Shown here: positions 25,267 to 34,642 of the stretch, one piece after another
Layout: each line of letters begins with the position of its first letter
Numbering within the stretch: position 1 is the stretch's first letter
Assembly: GCA_002390045.1 (NCBI GenBank)
Contig: DGSB01000036.1
Coordinates: 1 to 55,348 of the forward strand
Length of the DNA: 55,348 bases
Direction: 5' to 3'
DNA from: Fibrobacter sp. UBA4373
GTDB lineage: Bacteria > Fibrobacterota > Fibrobacteria > Fibrobacterales > Fibrobacteraceae
Program-made: the position numbers and the translations under genes
Notes under the pieces: model-generated
Seen by the model: only the letters and a program-made list of their open reading frames with translations
Told to the model about the DNA's origin: nothing
Databases searched by the model: none

Positions 25267-26450
25267 TAGACATTCCTCGATAAAATGAGCGAAACATTAC
25301 AACCGCCAAAGCCAAAGGAGTTGCTCATGCAAATATTCAAACGCTTTGCCGTTTCACCGTTTTTCACCAGGCGAATTTCCGGAATCGAAGGATCGCGTTC
25401 GCCGTCAAAATAGTGAACAGGCAAAGCACGTTCCGCATTTTCATCCGAAAGAGCGAGGCAGCAGAAAGCTGCTTCCAGAGCACCCGCAGCGCCAAGCGTG
25501 TGGCCGGTCAATCCCTTTGTTGAACTTGCCGGAGTATCGTTGCCAAAAACGCGGTTCACAGCGACGCTTTCCATCGCATCGTTCAGCTTGGTGCCGGTTC
25601 CATGCAAATTGATGTAGTCGACATCGGCAGCGGAAATTTCCGCATCCTTCAAAGCCTTGTCTATTGCCTGCACAGCGCCTTCGCCATCGGCACGCGGGGC
25701 TGTTACATGGTCCGCATCGGCGCTTTCACCGATTCCAATGACTTTGAACTGGGCGTTTTCCGGATTTTTTGAAATCAAAAAATAGGCAGCCCCATCGCCA
25801 ATCGTAAGACCCGTTCTGTTTTTGCTAAACGGAATCGTCGGCGCAAGCGAAACCGCTTCTAGAGAATCAAAACCCAAAACGACCGTTTCCGTCGCAATGT
25901 CCACGCCTCCGACAATTGCCGCATCACAGAAACCCGCTTCAAGCCAGTTCCGAGCCGAAGCAAAGGCGCTCGCACTCGAAGCGCAAGCCGACGAATGCGT
26001 AAAAATCGGGCCGGTCAATCCAAAGCGATTGGCAATAAATTCCGCAGCAAAATCCGCCTGCTGCATTTTTAATTCATAATCTTTCGGATAGGCTCCCGTT
26101 TTTTGAAACGCTTCGAGCCCCGCAAGGGAGGCTTCCGAGCCGTTATCACTGGAACCGATGAACACGCCAATGCGATCAGCACCGTATTTTTGAACAGCGG
26201 CCACCACCGAAGTTTCGATTTGTGCAAGGACCACTTCCGAGAGACGGTTCACATGGTTATCGTAATGAGCGTTTTTCACCTGCGGCAAGGTGCTCTGCGG
26301 GATTTCGACCACATAGCGTTCCTTTTCGCGGAACTTTTTTTGAACGAACGCAGGACGGGTCCCGTTCTTTAAAGCCTGCCAAATGGTCTTTTTATCAAAG
26401 CCTAAAGCAGAACAGAGTGCAAAGTCATGAATATACAAAGGAGCGTTCAT
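25266..26450 (-). CDS. 3-oxoacyl-ACP synthase, FabB-like (ApeO position)
   Basis: 394 residues. The catalytic triad is present: Cys156 in SSACASSAS, His in NLHGTGT and His in GLTGHTLGAAG. It is more divergent than the other ketosynthase, and probably pairs with the chain-length factor encoded on the plus strand to control polyene length. It begins the ketosynthase-dehydratase-ketoreductase-ketosynthase block. Its ATG overlaps the DUF3261 gene stop by 4 bp. Confidence 0.9.
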   Translation of the reverse strand: MNAPLYIHDFALCSALGFDKKTIWQALKNGTRPAFVQKKFREKERYVVEIPQSTLPQVKNAHYDNHVNRLSEVVLAQIETSVVAAVQKYGADRIGVFIGSSDNGSEASLAGLEAFQKTGAYPKDYELKMQQADFAAEFIANRFGLTGPIFTHSSACASSASAFASARNWLEAGFCDAAIVGGVDIATETVVLGFDSLEAVSLAPTIPFSKNRTGLTIGDGAAYFLISKNPENAQFKVIGIGESADADHVTAPRADGEGAVQAIDKALKDAEISAADVDYINLHGTGTKLNDAMESVAVNRVFGNDTPASSTKGLTGHTLGAAGALEAAFCCLALSDENAERALPVHYFDGERDPSIPEIRLVKNGETAKRLNICMSNSFGFGGCNVSLILSRNV

Positions 26451-27043
26451 TCTTTTATCTCAGAGATGATTTGATAGCTGTAATGGCGAAGAACATTTTC
26501 AAGAAGAATTTTATTCCCGCTCTTTTCCATTTTTAAAATCAAGGAATTGCCGTCCGAAAGGGTTCGGTTCAAAACGCCGTCCTTTTGATTTTCGACAAAA
26601 GTGAAACCAGCCGCCCGAAAGTTTTTTTCAAGAACTTGGGCTGGGTAATAGCAAAACTGGATGTCTGCGATGATATATTCAGGTTTCATCTTTTCCGCAT
26701 TCATCCACTTGCTGTTAAACGCCAACGAATCGTTTGTATAAATCAATTCCGCAATGGTATTCCCCATGGAACTGAAAAGCATCATGTGCACCGTCGTATC
26801 GTTCAAAAGCATCCACGATTCACCAGAAAACTTCTTTTCGCCATAAGTTCCAGTCATCTGCTGGTTTTCTTCGATCGAAATTTCACTATACTGCGGAGCG
26901 ATCAGCTGAATATAACGGGAATCAGAATAATAGACCTTTGCGGAATTCCCTGCAACCGCAGAATGCGATGTACAGGCGCACAGGGCAAATGCCACAAGCA
27001 TTGCCGCTAGCTTCCACAACTCACTGGTCTTCATTTTCCACAT
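26447..27043 (-). CDS. DUF3261-type lipoprotein of the aryl polyene cluster
   Basis: About 198 residues. MWKMKTSELWKLAAMLVAFALCACTS contains a lipobox (LCAC), so it should be a lipidated envelope protein. The mature domain resembles DUF3261 (ELIYTNDSLAFNS, then PEYIIADIQFCYYP), a lipoprotein regularly found beside the exporter in aryl polyene clusters (ApeN position). The start is uncertain: 27061, 27043 or 27034. A TATATTTG box ends 7 nt before 27043, but the gene also follows the MMPL exporter directly in the operon. Confidence 0.75.
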   Translation of the reverse strand: MWKMKTSELWKLAAMLVAFALCACTSHSAVAGNSAKVYYSDSRYIQLIAPQYSEISIEENQQMTGTYGEKKFSGESWMLLNDTTVHMMLFSSMGNTIAELIYTNDSLAFNSKWMNAEKMKPEYIIADIQFCYYPAQVLEKNFRAAGFTFVENQKDGVLNRTLSDGNSLILKMEKSGNKILLENVLRHYSYQIISEIKE

Positions 27044-27050
27044 TTTTGTC

Positions 27051-27058
27051 CAAATATA
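27051..27058 (-). promoter_or_regulatory. Possible internal -7 box in the aryl polyene operon
   Basis: TATATTTG, an exact TAnnTTTG match, 7 nt before the ATG at 27043. If real it would give an internal leaderless transcript for the last five genes. It lies inside a tight operon and could be chance. Confidence 0.25.
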
Positions 27059-27067
27059 CAAAGCGGA

Positions 27068-29377
27068 TTAATCCCTCGTAAACGGAGAAAGCAAGAAACA
27101 CGCCGAAATGCCAAGCAAAACAGCAAGTCCCAAAACCGATACCGGGGCAAATCCGCTCAGCGAAAGAGTTCCAAAAGAAATCAGCGTCGTCACTGCAGAA
27201 AGCATCACGGCAAAAGCGGTTGAATCCGTATTATTCCTTGCGTCCTTAAAAAACAGCGCATAATCGATCCCTATTCCAAGAACAAGAATCAGACCTGTGA
27301 TTGCAAAGAAATTCACCGGAACTTGCATATAACCGAACATCGAAAGCGTAAAGAGGCACGCAAGAACGGGAGCCCGCACCACACGCAAAGAATCACGCCA
27401 AGTGTAGACAAATGAAAGGATGAAAAATACAGCGAAATAGGCAAACGCAACCAAGGAAAGCGCCGTCAGCGAAAGTTCCGTCAAAGCACCATTCACTTCT
27501 TGGATTTTATTGACTGCATATACGCCATTTTCCGGATCCGCATATTGCTTCGGGTCAAAATTTTCACTTGCATGTTGCGGAAGAACAGCGCTGTAATATT
27601 TTCCAGAAATGTTTCCAATCCAAAGCATTTCGCGCATACTCTGAAGCTGTTCCGGCAAAGCATCCAAGCCCGAAGGCTCCAAATCATTTTCCGGGAACAG
27701 TTTCTTTTGCGCGTTTTTCGCCGGCTTGATTTTTAGCTGTTTGCAAAGTTCCTTATAGCGAATCGGCAAAGAATTCGAAAGCAGCGCTTTGATGCGGGAG
27801 CGTCTCTCTTTCGAAGGGTAAATGTCCGAAATGGCGAGGTGCGATTTTAAAAGAGAATCTTTTTCTGCCAATCGGAGTTTTTCTACCAGAGCTTCTTCTT
27901 TTTTCAGGACATCTTCTTCGGATTCTCCGCTCAGAATAAAGTACGTCGGAGCAATTCCCATGTTCATCCACTTCGAAATTTTCATTTCCGATGCGCCGAG
28001 TTCCGGGGCAACCGTATACATGGAGCGGATGTCCGTTTGGACGTTCAGTTTTACAAATCCAGGAATCAAGGCTCCCGCCGCCAGTGCAAAAATGATGTAG
28101 CGCGCGATCTTTGGAATCCGTTCCAATTTAGAATACCCGGCAAGGGCAATCTGCGCAACCCGAATCGGCAAAGCGTCGTGATTTCCCATCCGTTCTGAAA
28201 CCATCGGGAACACGAGCAAGACAGACAACAGCGCGCTCGCAAGTCCCACCATCGAAAAGAACGCCATCTGGCGTAAAATCGGGAAGTCCACAATCACAAG
28301 GGCTATATAACTGAGCTCCGTTGTCATAAAGCCCAAAAGCATGCTCTTGATTTGGGAATTACGATCGGCAAAATGGTGCAAAGCGTAATCGATACTTACG
28401 CCGATAACACTCGTTCCAAAGATAAACGTAAAGATGTGAATTTCATGAAATGTCGCAAGCGTTGCCCCAATTGCAGCCAAAATTGCAACGCCAATCGACG
28501 CAAGCGTCGTCACGATGGGGATCGCCGAACGGAAAACCACAAGCAACAAGAGCAAAACCGCTACCGTAGAAATTCCCGAAATCCAAGCCACTTCGACTTG
28601 AGCCTGTTCCGAGCTCGAATAGCTGTGGAACGGGACTCCCGATTTTTCAACGCGTAAATTCGGATATTCTTCTTGCAAAGCTTCAATCTTATCATCCAAC
28701 ACACCCAAGATGTGATCTTCCGACGCAAACGCCGAAGTTTCCATCGAAATTTTCGCTTGGATAAAAACGTAAGTTCTGCCAGAATCTTCCACCACCAAAT
28801 GATCGTCGCGAAGAGTCAACTGACTCATCGACATCGGCGACCGCATCAAAACGCGTTCTTCTGCATTTTGCGAAAGCAGATAAGGATCTTCTTCCAGGCG
28901 AGAAAGGTCGCTCATCGGGAAAGCGCCGAATACGCGGGCGAGAGCCTTTCCAAAGAAATAGTCCGCCGCCACCGTATCGTCCATCTGCAACACAGACGGA
29001 TCCTGCAAAGCAAAACGATTCGCAAACAAATAATCCGAAATATCCTTCATCGTGGAAGGATTCACCGTCCAGGAAGCGGATTCAATTTGCTTACTGCTTA
29101 AAAGCGTATGGCCAATTTTTTCTGCCGCCAATTTGGCGACCGCAAAATCCGAATCCCCGACAAAGAGCATGATCTGGGAAGATGTCTTCGAGGAAAGAGC
29201 CGTTTCCGCCACATGGATTTCCGGCGTCGTTTCCGATTCCGGGACAATCGAATATAAATTGCGGTCGATTTTCCATGGATACGAAAGGACAACGGCAACG
29301 ATCAGCGCGATATGCAAAAGCGCCCAAAGACCGACCCCTAGGTAACGTTTTTTACTTTCCGGATTGTTTAAATTCAT
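27068..29377 (-). CDS. MMPL/RND-type exporter of the aryl polyene cluster
   Basis: 769 residues with the RND layout: one N-terminal membrane helix (LWALLHIALIVAVVL), a large periplasmic loop (about 35-250), a five-helix bundle (about 255-400), a second periplasmic loop (about 440-620) and a final helix bundle. GVSIDYALHHFADR in the first half and LGIGIDYALFFKDARN in the second are the matching proton-relay helices. It probably moves the finished aryl polyene lipid across the inner membrane together with the adjacent LolA-like carrier (ApeM position). Its start overlaps the LolA-like gene by 26 bp. Confidence 0.9.
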   Translation of the reverse strand: MNLNNPESKKRYLGVGLWALLHIALIVAVVLSYPWKIDRNLYSIVPESETTPEIHVAETALSSKTSSQIMLFVGDSDFAVAKLAAEKIGHTLLSSKQIESASWTVNPSTMKDISDYLFANRFALQDPSVLQMDDTVAADYFFGKALARVFGAFPMSDLSRLEEDPYLLSQNAEERVLMRSPMSMSQLTLRDDHLVVEDSGRTYVFIQAKISMETSAFASEDHILGVLDDKIEALQEEYPNLRVEKSGVPFHSYSSSEQAQVEVAWISGISTVAVLLLLLVVFRSAIPIVTTLASIGVAILAAIGATLATFHEIHIFTFIFGTSVIGVSIDYALHHFADRNSQIKSMLLGFMTTELSYIALVIVDFPILRQMAFFSMVGLASALLSVLLVFPMVSERMGNHDALPIRVAQIALAGYSKLERIPKIARYIIFALAAGALIPGFVKLNVQTDIRSMYTVAPELGASEMKISKWMNMGIAPTYFILSGESEEDVLKKEEALVEKLRLAEKDSLLKSHLAISDIYPSKERRSRIKALLSNSLPIRYKELCKQLKIKPAKNAQKKLFPENDLEPSGLDALPEQLQSMREMLWIGNISGKYYSAVLPQHASENFDPKQYADPENGVYAVNKIQEVNGALTELSLTALSLVAFAYFAVFFILSFVYTWRDSLRVVRAPVLACLFTLSMFGYMQVPVNFFAITGLILVLGIGIDYALFFKDARNNTDSTAFAVMLSAVTTLISFGTLSLSGFAPVSVLGLAVLLGISACFLLSPFTRD

Positions 29378-29951
29378 AGGTCAGCACATTTCCTTCGCCA
29401 TCGACAAGTTCCACTTTTTTCAAGCACTGATCGCCTTCCAAAGCGATTGAAGCGATCGTCGATTGGATCATTTTTTCTTTGGGAACAAGCCCCACATTCC
29501 AGCTATTTTTTTTCTGCAAAAAATACAGTTCAAAACGATTTTCTAAAGCCGCCAAATTTCCCCCGAGGACGGCGCGCATCGAAGCCGCGATTTCACGAAA
29601 AATCACATTGTCCGAAGAGGCCATTTCCACTTGAGAGCCGTCCGCATTTGTCTGCACGATTTTTGAATCGGTAATGACAAGCTTCGAAGGGAAAGGCTTT
29701 TCCATGTCCCAAGTAATTCCGTTCTTTTGGGAAATTTCAAACTTGCCCGAAGATTCAAAAGTCCGTTTGATTTTGACAACGGTACGCTTTTGAACAAAGG
29801 TCCCACTCACCGTTTCCGATTCGGAAAGGACCTTCATGACTTTTTGGACTTCCGGAGATTGCGCATTCGTCGGCGCCTTCCAAAGAGAAGCGTCCGCAGC
29901 AAAGAGAAGTGTTCCAGAAGCGAAGAGCGCGGTCAAAAAGAATTTAAGCAT
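29352..29951 (-). CDS. LolA-like periplasmic carrier protein
   Basis: 199 residues. MLKFFLTALFASGTLLFA is a signal peptide. The mature part has the LolA-like half-barrel pattern: VSGTFVQKRTV.KIKRTFESSGKFEISQKNGITWDMEKPFPSKLVIT. Such proteins accompany aryl polyene exporters and probably shuttle the lipid-linked product through the periplasm (ApeL position). It overlaps both neighbours (8 bp with the thioesterase gene, 26 bp with the exporter gene). Confidence 0.85.
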   Translation of the reverse strand: MLKFFLTALFASGTLLFAADASLWKAPTNAQSPEVQKVMKVLSESETVSGTFVQKRTVVKIKRTFESSGKFEISQKNGITWDMEKPFPSKLVITDSKIVQTNADGSQVEMASSDNVIFREIAASMRAVLGGNLAALENRFELYFLQKKNSWNVGLVPKEKMIQSTIASIALEGDQCLKKVELVDGEGNVLTYEFKQSGK

Positions 29952-30381
29952 TTTCTTCCCTTTCTAATGCGGCTTTGACCTTGGCGACAAAATCCGGCGG
30001 AGTCGCAAACTGAGACTCTCGGGTAGAAATCTTGACCGCCATCTGTGTGCTTTCTGCCTTGGTAACAACCTTGCCCGTTTCTACATCGATAAACCGATAC
30101 TTGAGTTTCATGCAAACGTCATATTCCACCAGGGAAACTTCCACACGAACCATCTGCATGAAGCGAAGCGGACGAATATACTTGAGGTTCATTTCGACAA
30201 CAGGCCAAGCATAGCCCGCTTTGACCATTTCCGTATAATCGTACTGAATTTTCGAAAGCAAAGCGCAGCGAGCCGTTTCCATGTATTTCACATAGTTGCC
30301 GTGCCACACCACATCCATCGGATCCAAGTCATAAAACTGAACCTGAATATCCACCGATGTTTTTAAAATTTTTTCACTCAT
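29944..30381 (-). CDS. Hotdog thioesterase, 4-hydroxybenzoyl-CoA thioesterase-like
   Basis: 145 residues. The family motif DLDPMDVVWHGNYVKYMETAR gives the catalytic Asp and the H-G-N-Y signature of YbgC/4HBT enzymes. It probably releases the finished or stalled chain from ACP (ApeK position). ATGA overlap with the acyltransferase gene upstream and 8-bp overlap with the LolA-like gene downstream. Confidence 0.88.
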   Translation of the reverse strand: MSEKILKTSVDIQVQFYDLDPMDVVWHGNYVKYMETARCALLSKIQYDYTEMVKAGYAWPVVEMNLKYIRPLRFMQMVRVEVSLVEYDVCMKLKYRFIDVETGKVVTKAESTQMAVKISTRESQFATPPDFVAKVKAALEREENA

Positions 30382-31340
30382 TTCTTTTCTCCTTTTTGCC
30401 AGAAGTCGTAAAAATTATACCACTGGTAAGGATGTTCCAGACAGAACTTTTCCAAATGCGAAGCGTATTCCACAGCCAGATTCGCCATCTGCTGTTTTTG
30501 TTCGGAGCGTTTTCCTCCAAGTTCTGTTTTGGAACGGATTATATGGAATTCATAAGGCGACGTAATGTCCAGATCCTTTTTGCGGAAAGCAAAAATAAAG
30601 TAGACCGGAGCCTTCAAAATGTTGGCAAGAGCAAAGGATCCTTCTGGAAACTCGGCGGCATCTCCCAAAAAGTTCAGCGGAATAAAACGGTTCTGGGAAT
30701 TCGCCGATGTCCTATCGCCCGCAATCGCGACCAAGTTCCCCGCCTGAATCTTTTCACGCATATCGATTGCGGTATCCACGCCGATCGAATTCGCATCAAA
30801 ACTATTCGTCATCAGTTCGGGATTCAACTCGCGAAGCAGCGCATTAAAACGCTTTGTTCCCGAAAAATCCACCACCGGAAATACCTGAAAATCTCGACGG
30901 GTATGTTCCTTGTGATATCCGGTGAGAGAACGCATCGCTTCAATGTTTCCCAAGTGCGAGCAAAGGATAAAGGCTCCCTTTCCGCTGTCGAGAAGATTCA
31001 CCAAATCGTCGATATCGTCATTTTGGGTTTCGAGTTCCGAAAGCGACATTTTTCCCGCCCAGCCACGAATCTTTTCAATCATCGAAAGGGCGAACGCAAG
31101 AATATGACGGTACACAGCAAATGGCGGAATTCTTTCGCCCTTCATCTTGGAAACATGTTCCAAAAAAAGTCGCGAGCGTTTGCGGACCGGAGCCGCCCCC
31201 AAGTAAAAGAAGAACACCACTATAGCAACAATCAGTTCCACGAGTTTACGCGGCAGGTGAATCGTCACCCACAGCATAAAGCGAAGTTTCCACGCCGTAT
31301 TCGACGCTTCTTCAATTTGGGACCAGTGTTCTTCAGCCAT
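30378..31340 (-). CDS. LpxL/HtrB-type lysophospholipid acyltransferase
   Basis: 320 residues from the ATG at 31340 (MAEEHWSQIEEAS), which overlaps the glycosyltransferase stop; the longer frame to 31457 lies inside that gene and was rejected. One membrane helix lies near residues 35-55. The acyl-transfer motif CSHLGNIEAM corresponds to HX4D/E, with IALGDRTS-type IAGDRTSANSQNRFIPLNFLGDAAEFPEGSF downstream. It could acylate the sugar or glycerol anchor. In enterobacterial clusters this function is often fused to the glycosyltransferase; here they are separate genes. Confidence 0.85.
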   Translation of the reverse strand: MAEEHWSQIEEASNTAWKLRFMLWVTIHLPRKLVELIVAIVVFFFYLGAAPVRKRSRLFLEHVSKMKGERIPPFAVYRHILAFALSMIEKIRGWAGKMSLSELETQNDDIDDLVNLLDSGKGAFILCSHLGNIEAMRSLTGYHKEHTRRDFQVFPVVDFSGTKRFNALLRELNPELMTNSFDANSIGVDTAIDMREKIQAGNLVAIAGDRTSANSQNRFIPLNFLGDAAEFPEGSFALANILKAPVYFIFAFRKKDLDITSPYEFHIIRSKTELGGKRSEQKQQMANLAVEYASHLEKFCLEHPYQWYNFYDFWQKGEKK

Positions 31341-32073
31341 GTTTTTTCTTTCGGAGCAACAGTTTAGGCAAACGGACAAGCATTCCACAGCAAAGGCGCG
31401 TGTGCAGCCAAGAAATTTCCAAATTGTCATGCAACATGCGGAAGTTCGAGACGCCATTTTCCGGATAAATGACCTTCACCGGATAAAAATGCATTTTGAC
31501 TCCAGCCCATGCAAGACGCACAAGGATTTCAATATCGAATCCCATGCGGAACGTCAAAATTTTATCCAGTACAGGAACGGTCGCCTGGAGCGGATAAACG
31601 CGGAATCCGCACATCGCATCCGGAATGTCTTTAGAAAGCGTTTCTACAGCCACCCAAAAGTTCGTGATCTTTCGACCGACTTCACGTCCCTTAGGAACGC
31701 TTGCATCATACTGAGGAAATCCGCCGACCAAGGATTCGGGGTGTTTCCGAGCCGCCTTCAGCAAAAACGGAATCATCGATGGATCGTGTTGACCATCCGC
31801 ATCGATTTGCAGCGCATGGGTAAATCCCGCTTTTAAAGCTTCTTTGCAACCCGTGCAAACGGCACCGCCCTTTCCCATATTGACGCTATGCGAAACGACC
31901 ATCACGTTCGGGATTTCTTCCGCCACCTTTTGCAGCACCTGCAACGCTTCGGGAGTATTTCCGTCATCGACAATGACCACGGGCAAATTTTGAGAGTTCA
32001 ACTTTTGAACAACTGTACGAACCGTATTTTCATGACGGTATACCGGGACAATGGCACAAGGCTTAAATTCCAT
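31333..32073 (-). CDS. Family 2 glycosyltransferase
   Basis: 246 residues of the GT-A fold, DPM1-like type. The N-terminus CAIVPVYRHENTVRTVV and VVIVDDGNT form the nucleotide-sugar pocket; the metal-binding motif is DADGQHDP; MCGFRVYPL and MGFDIEILVRLAWAG follow. The enzyme probably adds a sugar to the polyene or its lipid anchor (ApeJ position). One-base TAATG overlap with the upstream fusion gene and 8-bp overlap with the acyltransferase gene. Confidence 0.88.
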   Translation of the reverse strand: MEFKPCAIVPVYRHENTVRTVVQKLNSQNLPVVIVDDGNTPEALQVLQKVAEEIPNVMVVSHSVNMGKGGAVCTGCKEALKAGFTHALQIDADGQHDPSMIPFLLKAARKHPESLVGGFPQYDASVPKGREVGRKITNFWVAVETLSKDIPDAMCGFRVYPLQATVPVLDKILTFRMGFDIEILVRLAWAGVKMHFYPVKVIYPENGVSNFRMLHDNLEISWLHTRLCCGMLVRLPKLLLRKKKHG

Positions 32074-34382
32074 TAGGCATTTTCCTTTTTCAGCACGATC
32101 GTGCCTCCAGAACAGTTTTTATCGTCTTCACCCGTGATTTTAAAAACAAGCTTTCCCGTATCCGGAGAATAAGTTTCTTCGATCGTCACCGGATGTTCTG
32201 GGAAAATCGGGTTCGAAAATTTGATGCGTTGCATTTTTTCGATTGTCGTCGGAAGCTTCATAAAGCCGCGGAAGAACCGAAGGATCAAATCGATTTGTAC
32301 AACCGCCGGAAGCAGCTTGAATTCCGGGAAGTGACCATCGTAATAATCACTTGTCGCAGGAATAACTGTTTTGACTGTCAGTTTGTTGCCTTCCAGGTGA
32401 TACTTGAGAATTTTAAAATTCGGAGATTCGGGGATTTCGAACAAAGCCTGTACCTCACGCGTTTTGATTTTTCCCATTGCATCTTGCGGAAGTTCTTCCA
32501 GATAGCGCCATTTTTTGGGCTGCACTGTATTTTCAAGAAATCCGGAAAGATGCTGCTTAAAAAATGCATTCATGTCTTTCTTTTCTACGCCTTGGAACTT
32601 GGCAACGCCTTCATCGTTCAGCACGATTGCAGCAGCGAGGAACTGGCGTTTTCCCGTCATCGGGACCACACGGACATCCCGCACGATTCCGGTCTGGCGT
32701 AAACGGTTTTCCACTTCCGGAAGCGAAATGCGTTTTTCTTCAATCTTCACAATGGAATCTGCACGACCGAGCAATTCGAACGTTCCGTCCGGTTCGATTT
32801 TTCCCAGATCCCCGGTCACAAATCCACCGACATCCGTGTAAGAAGAATCAATTTTCAAACAGCCGTTTTCCGCAAACGAGATTTTATTCGGCGGCACAGG
32901 CGTCCACAGCTTCTTTTCCCGGATGCGACGTGTCGCAATGGCCCCCGCTTCCGTACAGCCGTAAATTTCCTGAACGCCATTCCCCGAAAGTTCTTCAACG
33001 CGATTCGCAACATCATCCGGCAAAAGTCCACCGGCAGAAAGCCAGAACGGCGGTTTCTTAAACGGCAAAGGTTCCTTGCGGTTAGCGGCCAAGCGCTTCA
33101 AGAAGGCGGGGCTCGCCACGATTACAGCCGGTTCCTTTACAATCTGTTCCAGTTCTTCCGGAAATTCAAACCGCACGCGGCGAATCGGAAGCCCTGCAGA
33201 AATCGGCACAAAAATCGAGAACGCCATCCCGTAAATATGGTGATGGTTCACCGTCATGTAGAAGTTGCGGTTCGCAAATCCGGCAGCAAAACGTTCGGCA
33301 AGCGCGTTTGCTTCATTTTCGTATTGAGAGCCTTCCTTCGGGATTTCCTTGGGAATGCCGGTCGTACCGGAAGTATACATTGCGGCCTTCGCTTGGTGAA
33401 TATCAAAGGTTTTCCACGTATTCTTTGCCGGATACGTTTCTATGATCTTCGGGATCTGCAACGCGCCTTCAGCACCGGTATCGTTCAAAAAGCCGACGTC
33501 CGGCTTGCGAATTTCACGAATGAATTCCGGCTGGCGGTTTGCCGTAAAAAGGATTTTCTTTCCACTTTGGAAAAGGGCAAAGATCGCGACGAGGAAATGG
33601 TATACGTCGTCCGCGTTCAAAATCCAGGCTGTATAAGATTCTTCTTCGACCGCCTGGCGAACTTTCGAGACGTCCGCCTTAAAATCGGCCCAAGTCTTCA
33701 CGTCGGAAGAAAGCCCCGCACCGCTGAAGCAGACAACGGAATCGTCCGGGCGAGAGTCCGCTTCAATTTGAGAAAATGGAATGTAAGATTGTAATTGACT
33801 TTGTTTCATTTTGCGAATCCCAATTTCAGCTACAAAAAGAATTCCCATCAAAATGTATGAAATCAGACCGTTGTACAGCGACCAGATTTTTTCGTCTGCC
33901 CACAGCACCGTCCACAGCGCAACGGATCCGTTCAAAATAAAAAAGATGCACCAGGCGAGAGTCACCCGGTCGCAGTAGCGCTCGACAGAAGACCGGTCGG
34001 CAGTCTGCAAAATTCGCTTGTCGGCAAAAGTCGCCAGGCGAAAAACAAAGCTCGGCTTTCGAAAGAGAGTCGCGCCAAAAAAGAAAAGCATGCCGACATT
34101 CACAAGAACCGGATAGAACTTGAGGACAACGGCATTGTCGAGAGCAAAAGCGGCAACACCACAAGCCAAAAGAAAGGCTACAAAGCAACCTTCCTTCAGT
34201 CGCGATACCGCTCCCGACTGTTTCTTTCGCGAAGCTGATATTAAATGAAACGCCGCGAGGAGAAGCAATAAAATGCTTAACTTGCGCGGCGAAAGCCCCC
34301 AAAATCGGAGACCGCAGAATACCAGAATCGGATAGAGAACCGACAGAACGGCGAAGAGAATCTTCCCCGCTACAGTCTTCAT
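32073..34382 (-). CDS. Three-domain fusion: membrane protein, AMP-ligase, hotdog dehydratase
   Basis: 769 residues. Part 1 (about 1-190) is a hydrophobic region with about six membrane helices, equivalent to the separate small membrane protein (ApeG/COG4648 type) of other clusters. Part 2 (about 205-645) is an AMP-dependent ligase: P-loop MYTSGTTGIPKEIPK near 336-349, IYGCTEAGAIATRR, TGDLGKIEPDG, LGRADSIVK and catalytic-type Lys in MGKIKTREV. It should activate the aryl starter (4-hydroxybenzoate-like) and load it on ACP (ApeH). Part 3 (about 655-769) is a hotdog dehydratase domain with YYDGHFPEFKLLPAVVQID (ApeI). Fusion would anchor starter loading at the membrane. Overlaps ACP2 by ATGA. Confidence 0.85.
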   Translation of the reverse strand: MKTVAGKILFAVLSVLYPILVFCGLRFWGLSPRKLSILLLLLAAFHLISASRKKQSGAVSRLKEGCFVAFLLACGVAAFALDNAVVLKFYPVLVNVGMLFFFGATLFRKPSFVFRLATFADKRILQTADRSSVERYCDRVTLAWCIFFILNGSVALWTVLWADEKIWSLYNGLISYILMGILFVAEIGIRKMKQSQLQSYIPFSQIEADSRPDDSVVCFSGAGLSSDVKTWADFKADVSKVRQAVEEESYTAWILNADDVYHFLVAIFALFQSGKKILFTANRQPEFIREIRKPDVGFLNDTGAEGALQIPKIIETYPAKNTWKTFDIHQAKAAMYTSGTTGIPKEIPKEGSQYENEANALAERFAAGFANRNFYMTVNHHHIYGMAFSIFVPISAGLPIRRVRFEFPEELEQIVKEPAVIVASPAFLKRLAANRKEPLPFKKPPFWLSAGGLLPDDVANRVEELSGNGVQEIYGCTEAGAIATRRIREKKLWTPVPPNKISFAENGCLKIDSSYTDVGGFVTGDLGKIEPDGTFELLGRADSIVKIEEKRISLPEVENRLRQTGIVRDVRVVPMTGKRQFLAAAIVLNDEGVAKFQGVEKKDMNAFFKQHLSGFLENTVQPKKWRYLEELPQDAMGKIKTREVQALFEIPESPNFKILKYHLEGNKLTVKTVIPATSDYYDGHFPEFKLLPAVVQIDLILRFFRGFMKLPTTIEKMQRIKFSNPIFPEHPVTIEETYSPDTGKLVFKITGEDDKNCSGGTIVLKKENA

Positions 34383-34639
34383 TTCTTTTCGTCAGTACCC
34401 TGGGCGAGATCGTAAATACCGTCTACCACGTCCTGCAACGTACGCATGTTCTTGAAAACATCCGGGTCGATGTTGCGCGGAATGAAGGATTTGAGCTTCA
34501 CGATCAGGTCCACAGCATCAATGCTGTCGAGGTTCAAATCTTCATAAAGACGAGCTTCTGGAACAACCTTTTCGGGTTTCAGTTCGAAGTCTTCAATCAG
34601 GGCATCGTGGATTTTGTCATAAATCTGTTGCTTATCCAT
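34379..34639 (-). CDS. Acyl carrier protein 2 of the aryl polyene cluster
   Basis: 86 residues. The phosphopantetheine attachment serine lies in DLNLDSIDAVDLIV. The flanks are acidic as in other ACPs. It carries either the aryl starter or the growing polyene. Gap of 3 bp from ACP1; ATGA overlap with the fusion gene. Confidence 0.93.
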   Translation of the reverse strand: MDKQQIYDKIHDALIEDFELKPEKVVPEARLYEDLNLDSIDAVDLIVKLKSFIPRNIDPDVFKNMRTLQDVVDGIYDLAQGTDEKK

Positions 34640-34642
34640 GAA

